A stretch of DNA of 62,762 nucleotides from Bacteroidota bacterium (GTDB lineage: Bacteria; Bacteroidota; Bacteroidia; Chitinophagales; Chitinophagaceae). Of this stretch, positions 44,204-53,363 are shown one piece after another; position 1 is the stretch's first letter, and each line of letters opens with the position of its first letter. The notes under the pieces were generated by a model. It was not told the origin of the DNA. It searched no databases and worked only from the letters and a program-made list of their open reading frames with translations. The position numbers and the translations under genes are program-made. Location: the NCBI GenBank assembly GCA_030706685.1, contig JAUZOA010000022.1:1-62762 (forward strand), written 5' to 3'.

Positions 44204-44935
44204 ATGAAAAAAACCGCCTTTATACTGGGCGCAGCCTTTCTTTTCCAGACCGCAACTATAAATGCCCAGACAGATACCCTCCCCAAAGAACCCGCAAAGG
44301 TCCAAACGGACAATACAATGCCCAGGGAAACTGTAATGAGCAGCACAACGACCAGCGCCGATAAGTGGAATAATTACAGCCCCGATAAATACAAGATGTT
44401 GCCCATGCCCGGGCCCCTTACTACAGCAAAAATATTCCCGGTTATCGGGCATTATAGCGTAACAAGCAAGAGTGCCACAACTGACGCAAACAACACTACA
44501 ACTTCCACAAGTACTACAGCTTCATCCGATGTAACGATCGCGCTTGATGAATCCAACAAAGGTATTGCCTGGATAGAAGGTCTTCCCCAGGGAAAGATCA
44601 AAGCTTACCTCAGGAAATCACCGGCCATTTATAAAATACCTGCACAGAAAATTGCAGATGATAAGGACCTGCCCGAAGGCGTTCTGGTCTATAATAAAGA
44701 TGCTAATACCCTTGATATTTGTATTGGCTGCGCTTATAATAACAATGACCCCGCTGCAGCATTCACTGTTACAGAGCAACCGGTAGTGGAAGAACAACCA
44801 GCCGTAACAAAGACCAAGTCTAAATTTAATAAGAAAGGAACTGCAAAGGCAAAAATCATCCCAGTGAAAACCTGGAAATACAGTGGAAGCAAAACCAGCG
44901 AATCTACTGCTTCCATTGCCCCTATGCAGCAATAA
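44204..44935 (+). CDS. Exported protein of unknown function
   Basis: The 243-residue product has a signal peptide (AFILGAAFLFQTATINAQ, cut near residue 22). The mature protein is low in complexity: Thr/Ser-rich at about 85-110 (TTTSTSTTASSD) and Lys/Ala-rich near the end. A central patch, VTIALDESNKGIAWIEGLPQ and VYNKDANTLDICIGCAYNNND, suggests a small folded domain. No family is recognised. A strong terminator follows 32 nt after the stop. A perfect AAGGAGGA lies about 33 nt upstream of the ATG, too far to be the ribosome site. Confidence 0.75.
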   Translation: MKKTAFILGAAFLFQTATINAQTDTLPKEPAKVQTDNTMPRETVMSSTTTSADKWNNYSPDKYKMLPMPGPLTTAKIFPVIGHYSVTSKSATTDANNTTTSTSTTASSDVTIALDESNKGIAWIEGLPQGKIKAYLRKSPAIYKIPAQKIADDKDLPEGVLVYNKDANTLDICIGCAYNNNDPAAAFTVTEQPVVEEQPAVTKTKSKFNKKGTAKAKIIPVKTWKYSGSKTSESTASIAPMQQ

Positions 44936-44967
44936 ATCTAAATCTTTGAAACACCAATGATCATTGG

Positions 44968-44997
44968 GGAGGTTGCAGGTGCAACCTCCTTTTTTTT
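44968..44997 (+). terminator. Terminator of the exported protein gene
   Basis: GGAGGTTGCA and TGCAACCTCC (10 bp, 2-nt loop as written; effective loop 4-6 nt), followed by eight T residues. This is the clearest rho-independent terminator in the window. Confidence 0.92.
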
Positions 44998-45208
44998 GCA
45001 GAGTTGTGAACCTTTAACGCCGGGTTTTACGGCCACGTTAAGGCACAAGTATGGATTAGAGCACGGATAACCACAGGCCTGCCTGCCGTACAGACCGTCA
45101 AAACGAATTTTCCCGGATTTTTTTCTTCCCCATGTAAATTTTGCAGGACAGGTCAATAACCCCGGCAAAGGTAAACTTGGCATGCGCTGGCCCATACCTT
45201 TGACGTAT

Positions 45209-45323
45209 AAAACAGGGATCAAACACGGATAAAAGACGGATCAAACACGGATCAAAGACGGACAAAAGACGGATATTTTCCCTCTTTTATCCCTGTTTAA
45301 TCTCTTTTATCTGCCTGTTTTAT
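45209..45323. repeat. Periodic hairpin of ACGGAT words
   Basis: The left side repeats the word AAAGACGGAT/AAACACGGAT about six times (45214-45274). The right side CTCTTTTATCCCTGTTTAAT and CTCTTTTATCTGCCTGTTT (45281-45319) is its rough reverse complement. It is in the 735-nt gene-free stretch 44936-45670, which otherwise holds this hairpin, the terminator above and the element at 45483. Confidence 0.7.
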
Positions 45324-45482
45324 TATTTTTTAATACTATTTACACCCCCCAAAAACCGGGTGGAACAAGACTACAAGTAGTTTTTATTAATGCTATCAAT
45401 GAACGGATAGCGGGTCCGGGCAAGCGCTATTATTGGCTCATCCGGGAAGGGGATTCCGGATGTAAAAAGGCCTTATCAAAAA

Positions 45483-45567
45483 AGCAGAAGACCGCGGAGA
45501 AACAGAGGATTTCAGAGGATTCATGATAGTCTCTCTGTGGCACTCTTTATCTCTGCGGTTCTCAGTG
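45483..45567. repeat. Repeat of CCGCGGAGA/ TCTCTGCGG type
   Basis: GACCGCGGAGAAACAGAGGA (45491-45510), then TTTCAGAGGATT, is opposed by TCTCTCTGTGGCACTCT and CTCTGCGGTTCTC (about 45531-45564). This style of repeat is common in Bacteroidota intergenic DNA. Confidence 0.65.
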
Positions 45568-45615
45568 GATATATTCCAAACTGATCCATTACAAGGATGT
45601 GCTCTAACGGTGGAA

Positions 45616-45668
45616 TTTTACAGTAAATAAATACTTTTGAAAGGTTGTCAACTCAAAAAAAATCTTTG
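45616..45668 (+). repeat. Promoter-like direct repeat, copy 1
   Basis: This 53-nt segment has TACTTTTGAAAGGTTGTCAA (45632-45651) and recurs with about 80% identity at 46243-46295. It contains TACTTTTG, a match to the -7 box, and ends in TCTTTG just before ATG 45671. Confidence 0.6.
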
Positions 45669-45670
45669 CC

Positions 45671-46211
45671 ATGTTTAATCTATTTAAAAAGAAACAAGAA
45701 ACAATAAAGGTCATTGATAAAATCTGGATGTCTGAAACAGCAAAGTGGAACGGCATTCTTGATCTATGGAAAAAAGACCCGGAACTGGTAATTCTTTGCT
45801 GGTTCGACGAGACTTACCAGCATCTCAATGCTTTATTTACAAAAGAAACCGTATCTCCTGTATCCTTGCTGATGGTAAAAGAAGCACATATCTCCCGGGG
45901 AAACGGGAAGAATATCATTTTTGCAGAACATTATCCCCTGCTGAAAAAAGAACAGGAGCTATTCAGCCAATGGCAGTTGACAGAAGCCATCGTTTATTCT
46001 GCTATGGATGAACCCCCTGTTCAACTATTTCGGCGGGGAACGGATAATTGAATTAATGAAAAAAATCGGGGCAAAAGAAAATAGTATGATCGAACATAAA
46101 ATGGTAAGCGCCTCTATTAAAAATGCCCAGGAAAAAATAGAAAAAAAGGTATTGATCGAGCATACTGCTCAGTCACAAAAAGAATGGATGGAAAGAAATT
46201 TGCCCGCCTGA
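45671..46211 (+). pseudogene. Hypothetical gene split by a one-base frameshift
   Basis: Frame 1 (45671-46051, 126 residues) starts MFNLFKKKQETIKVIDKIWM and runs to YSAMDEPPVQ before going off track (LFRRGTDN). The second frame, open to 46211, continues YFGGERIIELMKKIGAKENS... to the natural end MERNLPA. The switch lies at a run of five C residues (46013-46017). Removing one C joins them as MDEPLFNYFGGERI, giving one protein of about 179 residues. It may be a true mutation, a sequencing error, or a programmed shift. The reconstructed protein is cytosolic, charged and helical at the C-terminus; I do not recognise a family. Direct repeats flank it at 45616 and 46243. Confidence 0.75.
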
Positions 46212-46242
46212 AGCCAGCAGAGAGTAGATAACCTTAAGCAGG

Positions 46243-46295
46243 TTTTACGGTGAGTTAATACTTTTGAAAGTTTGTCAACTTTAAAAAAAATTTGG
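46243..46295 (+). repeat. Promoter-like direct repeat, copy 2
   Basis: AATACTTTTGAAAGTTTGTC (46258-46277) corresponds to copy 1 at 45616. It ends in AATTTGG, whose TTTG is used as the -33 element of the riboswitch promoter. Flanking copies suggest a duplicated regulatory region around the split gene. Confidence 0.6.
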
Positions 46296-46323
46296 AAATC
46301 TGAAAATCCTGAAGTTATCTTTG
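46291..46323 (+). promoter_or_regulatory. Promoter of the SAM-riboswitch transcript
   Basis: -33 TTTG (46291-46294), a 21-nt spacer and -7 TATCTTTG (46316-46323) match the Bacteroidota pattern. Transcription would start near 46330, about 14 nt before the aptamer. Confidence 0.75.
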
Positions 46324-46343
46324 CAACAGTTCTTTACACGATC

Positions 46344-46486
46344 ACTTATCAAGAAAGGCTGAGGGTAATGGCCCGATGAAGCCTTGACAACCTCTCCTTC
46401 GCTTCGCTCAGGATGACAAAAGCATCAGTAGCATAGCGGGGGGAAAAGGTGCCAATTCCATCCCGACTGAGTCGGGACAGATAAGT
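46344..46486 (+). ncRNA. SAM-I (S-box) riboswitch aptamer
   Basis: All conserved parts are present: P1 ACTTATC (46344-46350) with GATAAGT (46480-46486), the P2 region GGCTGAGGGTAATGGCCC, then GATGAAGCC, CAACC, AAAAGGTGCCAATTCC and the P4 hairpin TCCCGACTGAGTCGGGA. P3 is enlarged: after CAACCTCTCC it holds a 24-nt stretch of the common repeat TTCGCTTCGCTCAGGATGAC and more before GGGGGGAAAAGG. SAM binding stabilises P1. It is followed by a terminator and the gene for a cystathionine gamma-synthase-like enzyme, so high SAM should switch that gene off. Confidence 0.95.
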
Positions 46487-46541
46487 CAGATTCAAAGCTT
46501 CTAAAATATCTTCACAACATATTCAAAAGCTCATCTGATTT
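46483..46541 (+). promoter_or_regulatory. Antiterminator of the SAM riboswitch
   Basis: AAGTCAGAT (46483-46491) overlaps the 3' strand of P1 and can pair with ATCTGATTT (46533-46541) in the terminator's left arm (9 bp, one G-U). The two structures exclude each other: with SAM, P1 holds its strand and the terminator forms. This is derived from the sequence by hand. Confidence 0.7.
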
Positions 46542-46562
46542 ATCGGATGAGCTTTTTTTTTT
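46525..46562 (+). terminator. Riboswitch-controlled terminator
   Basis: AAAAGCTCATC and GATGAGCTTTT form a stem of 11 or more base pairs ending in ten T residues. Confidence 0.9.
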
Positions 46563-46702
46563 ACCCCCTTTGGGGGATTAAAAGCTTCGCCGATAACGTT
46601 ATTATCAATCTTTCCCGGTAAGTGCTCAAAAATATCTGACAAAATTTTAAACTTCCCCATACTCTCCGCCGCGGCGGACCCGGGGTATTAAATGTCTTAA
46701 CA
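46563..46702 (+). other. Leader between the riboswitch terminator and the synthase gene
   Basis: This 140-nt stretch contains the palindromes CCCCCTTTGGGGG (46564-46576, a REP-like core) and TCCGCCGCGGCGGA (46667-46680). No open frame of note was seen. Confidence 0.4.
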
Positions 46703-47941
46703 ATGAGCAACAATGCAACACAACTGATCCACAGTATTCCCATAGATCCGCTGACAGGAGCTATTGCTGTACCTATCTATCAAACATCCACCTTTGTGCA
46801 GGAAGCACCGGGAATAAACAAAGGTTATGATTATGCCCGGACAGCCAATCCTACCCGCGCTGCATTGGAGGATATCATCGCCAAATTGGAAAATGGCGCT
46901 GCAGGTATTGCCTTTAGCAGCGGGCTCGCGGCTATTGATGCCGTAATAAAACTGCTGGAAGCCGGTGATGAAATCTTAGCTGTTGATGATATCTATGGCG
47001 GAGCCTTTCGCCTCTTTACACATATCTATCAAAAATTTGGCATTACCGTCAACTACGTGGATACAACCAACGCAGAAAATGTTTTTAATGCTATTACTCC
47101 CAAAACAAAACTGATCTGGATTGAGACGCCAACCAACCCGACATTAAAAATATCAGACATAGAAACCATCGCAAAAATTGCAAAGGCACACAGTTGTTTA
47201 CTTTGCGTAGATAATACTTTTGCTTCACCTGCCCTGCAGCAGCCTCTTTCTTTGGGAGCCGATATAGTAGTTCATTCGGCTACTAAATACCTGGGCGGGC
47301 ATTGCGACCTGATCGCGGGGCTGGTTATAACTAAAGAAAAAGAACCAGGTGAAAAAATAAAATTCATTCAGAACGCGAGCGGCGCTATCCTTTCTCCTTT
47401 TGACAGTTGGCTGGTGATCCGGGGTATTGAAACGCTGAATCTCCGTGTGAAACAGCATAGCATCAATGCGCAGGCTGTCGCCGAATTTCTCGAAACACAT
47501 CCTGCTGTAGATAAAGTTTTTTATCCCGGGCTAAAGAATCATCCCAATCACAGGATCGCGAAAAAACAGGCAAGCGGTTTCGGAGGGGTTGTTTCTTTTA
47601 CCTTAAAAAATGATACAGAAGAAGCAGCAACACTATTTGTTACTTCAACAAAATATTTCAAACTGGCGGAAAGTCTTGGTGGCGTAAAAAGTTTATTGTG
47701 CCATCCCGCGCAGATGACACATAAATCAATACCAGCCGAAAAAAGAAGAGCAGCGGGTGTAGCCGATAGCCTGGTAAGATTATCGGTCGGGCTGGAAGAA
47801 GCTGCTGATCTCATAGCCGACCTGCGACAGGCTTTTGAAAAACTTCAATTAACAACTGTTAGTAATTCTTTTACAGAGCCGGTCGCTGAGAATGCCGATA
47901 GAACAATAAGAACGACCGATAGGAAACCAGCAGATTTATGA
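46703..47941 (+). CDS. Cystathionine gamma-synthase-like PLP enzyme
   Basis: The 412-residue protein belongs to the Cys/Met metabolism PLP family (MetB/MetC/MetZ). The lysine that binds PLP is Lys195 in HSATKYLGGH; other marks are YARTANPTRAALE, SSGLAAIDAV and ETPTNPTLKISDI. It could make cystathionine from O-acetylhomoserine and cysteine, or cleave cystathionine or homocysteine; the sequence alone does not decide. It sits behind a SAM-I riboswitch, and O-acetylhomoserine sulfhydrylase, metX and hom follow, which places it in methionine synthesis. The last 25 residues (SNSFTEPVAENADRTIRT...) are an untypical low-complexity tail. Confidence 0.92.
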   Translation: MSNNATQLIHSIPIDPLTGAIAVPIYQTSTFVQEAPGINKGYDYARTANPTRAALEDIIAKLENGAAGIAFSSGLAAIDAVIKLLEAGDEILAVDDIYGGAFRLFTHIYQKFGITVNYVDTTNAENVFNAITPKTKLIWIETPTNPTLKISDIETIAKIAKAHSCLLCVDNTFASPALQQPLSLGADIVVHSATKYLGGHCDLIAGLVITKEKEPGEKIKFIQNASGAILSPFDSWLVIRGIETLNLRVKQHSINAQAVAEFLETHPAVDKVFYPGLKNHPNHRIAKKQASGFGGVVSFTLKNDTEEAATLFVTSTKYFKLAESLGGVKSLLCHPAQMTHKSIPAEKRRAAGVADSLVRLSVGLEEAADLIADLRQAFEKLQLTTVSNSFTEPVAENADRTIRTTDRKPADL

Positions 47942-48049
47942 GCAGGCGTGGTTTCTATTTTCGCTACAATCCGGGCGGTTCATAAATTTTCTTAACAATT
48001 AAAAAATAAAATTGGGAGAATCAGTACAGCCCATTAATTTTATAGAGTA

Positions 48050-48118
48050 ATGAAAACGCAACAAAACATATTCAAGGTCTTCGCTTCCTGTTGTTGTTGC
48101 ATTTGCTGTATGCCGTAA
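48050..48118 (+). CDS. Cysteine-rich leader peptide, candidate attenuator
   Basis: An ATG opens a 22-codon frame that ends in TAA at 48116. Residues 14-20 read CCCCICC, six cysteines in seven codons (TGT TGT TGT TGC ATT TGC TGT), then Met-Pro-stop. The last two codons and stop lie inside the hairpin GTATGCCGTAAGGCATAC (48107-48124; 7-bp stem, GTAA loop). The first codons (GCAACAAAACA) can pair with the Cys-codon run. It is 89 nt upstream of O-acetylhomoserine sulfhydrylase, a sulfide/cysteine-pathway gene. Such an arrangement is that of a ribosome-stalling attenuator sensing charged tRNA-Cys. Function is inferred; it is too short for standard gene calling. Confidence 0.65.
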   Translation: MKTQQNIFKVFASCCCCICCMP

Positions 48119-48162
48119 GGCATACCTATACTCTCTCCGAAAGGCTGACCGCCTGGCATATT
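48107..48162 (+). promoter_or_regulatory. Alternative hairpins downstream of the Cys codons
   Basis: TATGCC (48109-48114) can pair with the GGCATA at 48118-48123 or with another GGCATA at 48154-48159 (in CCTGGCATATTC). AGGCTGACCGCCT (48142-48154) is a further small hairpin. No long T-run follows, so if this is a switch it may act on translation or rho rather than as a classical terminator. Confidence 0.5.
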
Positions 48163-48188
48163 CTCTCACTTTAGCAAACAAATTTTGA

Positions 48189-49532
<1,344 letters not shown>

Positions 49533-49533
49533 T

Positions 49534-50592
49534 ATGTTGTCTGTTTTTAATCATCATGAACCTTTTGCGTTAGAGTCAGGTGTAACCCTTCGGGGTTATC
49601 ACCTGGCTTATACAACGCATGGAAAATTGAATGCGGCAAAAGATAATGTGGTCTGGATATTCCACGCGCTGACCGCTAACAGTAATCCCCTTGAATGGTG
49701 GCCCGGCCTTACAGGCGACGGGAAATTCTTTGACCCGGCAAAATATTTTATCATTTGCGTGAACAAACCCGGAAGTCCTTACGGAAGCATTTCCCCACTC
49801 AGTAATAATCCGGCGACCAACCAGCCTTACTATCATGACTTTCCTGTATTCACGATAAGGGACATGATAAAAGCTTATCAAAAACTGAAAGATCATCTTG
49901 GCATAAGAAAGATTCTTGTTGGCCTGGGCGGAAGTACCGGTGGAATGCAGTTGCTGGAGTGGGCCATTGAAGAGCCGGAATTGTTTGAACATATCGTCCC
50001 TATCGCCACCAATGCTGTTCTGTCGCCCTGGGCCATTGCATTCAATGCATCCCAGCGCATGGCTATCGAAGCAGATCCAACCTGGCTGGAAAAACGTTCC
50101 GATGCAGGAAAAAAAGGATTGGCGGCCGCCCGTTCCATTGCATTGCTCTCCTATCGTTCTTACTATGGCTATGATATTACCCAGCCAAGGGACAAAGCCT
50201 TTGTTGAAATGAATAAAGAAATAGCCTATGCCGCGGATAATTACCAGCGTTACCAGGGATTAAAACTGGTCAACAGGTTTAATGTGGTTTGCTATTACCG
50301 GCTTAGCCAGGGGATGGACAGTCATGATGTGGGCCGGAACCGGGGCGGCGTAGCAAAAGCATTGAACAAGATCACCGCTAAAACGTTAGTGATAGGCATC
50401 AGGTCAGATGTGCTGTACCCGATTAGCGAACAGGAATACCTGCAAAAAAATATTAAGGGCGCCCGGTTAATCAGTATTGCCAGTGATTTTGGTCACGATG
50501 GCTTTTTACTGGAATATGAAAAAATAGAACCCGCATTAAAGGAATTCATTGAAGAAAGATCATCTCATCATTTAAAGGTAGTGAATGAGTGA
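49534..50592 (+). CDS. metX: Homoserine O-acetyltransferase
   Basis: It acetylates homoserine with acetyl-CoA, giving the substrate of the preceding sulfhydrylase. The 352-residue protein has the alpha/beta-hydrolase fold with nucleophile Ser134 in GLGGSTGGMQ, the loop NPLEWWPGLTGDGKFFDP, the NKPGSPYGSISP segment, and the C-terminal His region in SDFGHDGFLLE. Start ATG 49534 lies only 1 nt after the stop of the preceding gene. MetX enzymes differ in acetyl versus succinyl use; motif and context favour acetyl. Confidence 0.94.
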   Translation: MLSVFNHHEPFALESGVTLRGYHLAYTTHGKLNAAKDNVVWIFHALTANSNPLEWWPGLTGDGKFFDPAKYFIICVNKPGSPYGSISPLSNNPATNQPYYHDFPVFTIRDMIKAYQKLKDHLGIRKILVGLGGSTGGMQLLEWAIEEPELFEHIVPIATNAVLSPWAIAFNASQRMAIEADPTWLEKRSDAGKKGLAAARSIALLSYRSYYGYDITQPRDKAFVEMNKEIAYAADNYQRYQGLKLVNRFNVVCYYRLSQGMDSHDVGRNRGGVAKALNKITAKTLVIGIRSDVLYPISEQEYLQKNIKGARLISIASDFGHDGFLLEYEKIEPALKEFIEERSSHHLKVVNE

Positions 50593-50706
50593 AGTTCAAA
50601 GGTTCAATAGTTCAGGAAGAGCATGCTTTTAAACGACCCAACTTGTGAACTCGTGAACTGCCAAACATGCGAACTTACGAACCAGTGAACTGTTAAACCA
50701 GGAAAC
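50593..50706. repeat. Periodic hairpin between metX and hom
   Basis: GTTCAAAGGTTCAATAGTTC (50596-50615), then AGGAAGAGCATGC, faces AACATGCGAACTTACGAACC and AGTGAACTGTTAAACC, with AACTTGTGAACTCGTGAACT (50640-50659) in between. Words are of the GTTCAA/GAACTT family as at 6567 and 11541. Confidence 0.65.
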
Positions 50707-50717
50707 TAAGAAAAGAA

Positions 50718-51974
50718 ATGGAAACACATAAGCAACTAACGATCGGTTTATTCGGCTTCGGCGTAGTAGGAGAAGGATTGTACAAAGTACTTCAGCAAAC
50801 CCCGTCCCTCAAGGCAAGTATTAAAAAGATCTGCATCAAGCACCCCGGCAAGAAACGTGACGCCCCGGATTCTTTATTTACCACTGACAAAGGCGAATTG
50901 CTGAACGATCCCGAAATAAATGTGATCGTAGAAGTAATTGATGATTCAGTGGCGGCTTTTGAAATCGTCTCCACAGCTTTACAAAACGACAAGGATGTTG
51001 TCAGCGCCAGTAAGAAGATGATTGCTGAAAACCTAAAGGCCCTGCTTGAACTGCAACAGCAAACCGGCCGCTCCTTTTTATATGAATCGGCTGCCTGCGC
51101 TTCCATCCCCGTGATCAGGAATCTCGAAGAATATTATGACAATGACCTGCTTCATTCTATCAAAGCCATTGTCAACGGTTCTACCAATTTTATCCTTACC
51201 AAAATATTTGAAGAACATCTCGATTTCAAGCAGGCTTTGTTGCTGGCGCAGCAGCAGGGCTTTGCCGAAAGCGATCCAAGGCTCGATGTAGAGGGTTATG
51301 ACGCTGTAAACAAATGGACCTTCCTGCTCACGCACGCGTATGGCATCGTTGAGTCACCTGGTAATATTCTGTTCAATGGCATCCAGGATATTCATTCAGC
51401 GGATGCGGTGGTAGCCAAATCAAAAAACCAGCAGATCAAACTGGTAGCAGAAGCAAAAAAATTAGAAAATGGTAAAGTAGCTGCTTATGTTCTCCCGCAG
51501 TTTGTGAAACAGGATGATCATTTATCCTTTGTCAAAAATGAATACAATGGTGTAGTGATCGAAAGCGGTTTTGCGGACAAACAATTCTTTTATGGCAAAG
51601 GCGCCGGCAGTTTTCCTACCGCCTCTGCCGTACTGAGCGATATTTCCGCTTTGCGCTATCAATATAAATACGAATACAAAAAACTATATCATCATAAACC
51701 CCAGGAATTAAGCAATGATTTTTACCTGCGCGTATATGTAAGTTTTGATGACCTGAAATATGTCCCCCGTGAACGTTTTGAATGGATCGAAGAATGGCAT
51801 TCGGAACAGGAGAGAAAATACCTGGCAGGAGTCATTTCATTCAAAGAACTGAAGGAAAATAACTGGTGGAAGGAGAATAACACATCGCTGATCCTTACAC
51901 CTGAACCCGTCATCGAAGACATTGCGATCCGCAAACTAAAAAAGAAAAGCCTGGAACTGGCCGGGATCATTTAA
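50718..51974 (+). CDS. hom: Homoserine dehydrogenase
   Basis: It reduces aspartate semialdehyde to homoserine, the common precursor of threonine and methionine. The 418-residue protein has an N-terminal NAD(P)-binding fold (GLFGFGVVGEGLYKVL), VVSASKKMIAE, and the catalytic region SIKAIVNGSTNFILTKIFE with the ADPRLDVEGYDAVNKWTFL-like segment (SDPRLDVEGYDAVNK). The usual C-terminal ACT domain is not evident; instead the end is a shorter beta region, as in other Bacteroidota. Operon with metX is likely, with the periodic hairpin in between. Confidence 0.92.
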   Translation: METHKQLTIGLFGFGVVGEGLYKVLQQTPSLKASIKKICIKHPGKKRDAPDSLFTTDKGELLNDPEINVIVEVIDDSVAAFEIVSTALQNDKDVVSASKKMIAENLKALLELQQQTGRSFLYESAACASIPVIRNLEEYYDNDLLHSIKAIVNGSTNFILTKIFEEHLDFKQALLLAQQQGFAESDPRLDVEGYDAVNKWTFLLTHAYGIVESPGNILFNGIQDIHSADAVVAKSKNQQIKLVAEAKKLENGKVAAYVLPQFVKQDDHLSFVKNEYNGVVIESGFADKQFFYGKGAGSFPTASAVLSDISALRYQYKYEYKKLYHHKPQELSNDFYLRVYVSFDDLKYVPRERFEWIEEWHSEQERKYLAGVISFKELKENNWWKENNTSLILTPEPVIEDIAIRKLKKKSLELAGII

Positions 51975-52024
51975 CCTACCCCTCATCATAGTTGCTACGT
52001 TTTAGATTGTTGTGTTTTACTGAT

Positions 52025-52059
52025 AAAGAAGGCTTTCCGGTTGGAGAGCCTTTCTTTTT
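52025..52059 (+). terminator. Terminator after hom
   Basis: AAAGAAGGCTTTCC and GGAGAGCCTTTCTTT form a long stem, ended by CTTTTTA. It closes the methionine block. Confidence 0.85.
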
Positions 52060-52208
52060 ACCCTTGCTCCCGAATACAGCAGGAAAGACTCAGGGTTTCT
52101 GTTACTTGTCTTGATTGTAGCAGCGTAACAGTTCTTGAAAGTGAGTAGCTGTTTCTTTTGAAAATAGGAAGTGAGTATTGTAAATTTATGTGTGCAGACA
52201 ATTACAAA

Positions 52209-52736
52209 ATGACAGTTCAACAATTCAAGAAGACAATAACTAAAGCCAGCGGCTTCGACAAATATTATTATTACTTTATTTCGTTTTTAACTATTGGTTT
52301 TGGAGTCGCTTTTCTTTTCAAGTCCCTTACTTTGACAGAACATCGGGAAGAACATTCACAAGCGATAATGCTTTTCGCTTCACTATTCTGCTTTTTATTG
52401 GGTAGTATCGCTTTATACCTAGTTCGGAATAGATATAAGATATTAACATTTGACAGCAATTCATCTACCGAGGACAAGAAAAGAATTATTGCAGATACTA
52501 TTAAAGACTTCAACTCTTCTTTTATTGACAATTCAAAAGGTTTTTGGTCTTTCAACTATCGCCGGAATTGGTGGACATCCGACTATACCATTTATCTAAC
52601 CTTTGATAACGACAACATATTCGCTTCAGTAATAGCAAGCACTTATTACCATGGTGGTTTTATCGACTTTGGGCAGACAGAGAGAATTCGGCAAAAATTA
52701 AATACAGTCATTCTCCAAAAACTACAAACAAAATGA
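52209..52736 (+). CDS. Hypothetical membrane protein with two hydrophobic segments
   Basis: The frame is open from a TTG at 52158; ATG 52188 and 52209 are better starts, and I chose 52209 (MTVQQFKK) because a -7-like TAAATTTA lies about 20 nt upstream. The 175-residue product has two hydrophobic segments (YYYFISFLTIGFGVAFLF, AIMLFASLFCFLLGSIALYL) and a soluble C-terminal half with SFNYRRNWWTSDYTIYLTF. It is more AT-rich than its neighbours. No family is recognised. Confidence 0.6.
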   Translation: MTVQQFKKTITKASGFDKYYYYFISFLTIGFGVAFLFKSLTLTEHREEHSQAIMLFASLFCFLLGSIALYLVRNRYKILTFDSNSSTEDKKRIIADTIKDFNSSFIDNSKGFWSFNYRRNWWTSDYTIYLTFDNDNIFASVIASTYYHGGFIDFGQTERIRQKLNTVILQKLQTK

Positions 52737-52809
52737 CTGATTTCAAAATGCTTACAGCAAGGCCGTCTAACGAATATATTCGTCGCCCGTAAATTGATTA
52801 AATTGTCCC

Positions 52810-53316
52810 ATGAAATCTGAAGAACTAAGAAACCTGCAAGCTCCCCTGAAAGATAAGTACCGGGAAGATCCCATATCAGCCATTATCACCCTTAAGGCAG
52901 AAGGGAAAATAGGCGATGGCATTTCCTGCAAAGTTGAGACAGGCAGGGCCCTGGTAGAAGCCGGTTTGCACCCTGCAACAGGTGGCGATGGACTATTAGC
53001 CTGCTCCGGCGACTTGCTTTTGGAAGCATTGGTAGCCTGCGCGGGTGTAACCTTGCGTGCGGTGTCAACTGCTATCAGTGTAGAAATAAAAGATGGCAGT
53101 ATCAAAGCAGAAGGTGATTTGGATTTTCGGGGGACACTGGGAGTTGCTAAGGAAGCGCCTGTAGGATTTAAAGCCATCCGCCTTTATTTCATCCTGGATA
53201 CCGATGCAACACCTGAACAGCTTCAATCAATAGCAAAGCTGACCGAGAGATATTGCGTAGTTTATCAAACCCTCGTCAAAGGAGTTTTAGTGGAAACATC
53301 TTTTACCAAACGATAA
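52810..53316 (+). CDS. OsmC family protein
   Basis: The 168-residue protein has the OsmC/Ohr fold, with GGDGLLACSGDLLLEALVACAGVTL, where Cys residues match the reactive pair of organic-peroxide reductases (peroxidatic Cys in LLACSG and resolving Cys in VACAGV). The late motif IAKLTERYCVVYQTLVKGV is also typical. It probably detoxifies organic hydroperoxides in the cytoplasm. ATG 52810 is used. A weak hairpin and a T6 run follow the stop. Confidence 0.88.
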   Translation: MKSEELRNLQAPLKDKYREDPISAIITLKAEGKIGDGISCKVETGRALVEAGLHPATGGDGLLACSGDLLLEALVACAGVTLRAVSTAISVEIKDGSIKAEGDLDFRGTLGVAKEAPVGFKAIRLYFILDTDATPEQLQSIAKLTERYCVVYQTLVKGVLVETSFTKR

Positions 53317-53340
53317 ATTTAATATAACCAGCTCCCGGCA

Positions 53341-53363
53341 CTACAGCTTATTGTAGCTTTTTT
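53341..53363 (+). terminator. Weak terminator after the OsmC gene
   Basis: CTACA and TGTAG form a 5-bp stem with loop GCTTAT, followed by CTTTTTT. A 200-nt stretch to 53565 then contains no credible gene. Confidence 0.5.

Noticed and set aside
44938-45222. 94-codon minus-strand frame
   Set aside because: It covers a terminator and repeats; the product is Pro/Gly/Cys-rich noise without a recognisable fold.
45209-45280. CRISPR-like direct repeats
   Set aside because: The repeated word is only about 10 nt with no unique spacers, and no cas gene is in the window; it is a periodic hairpin arm.
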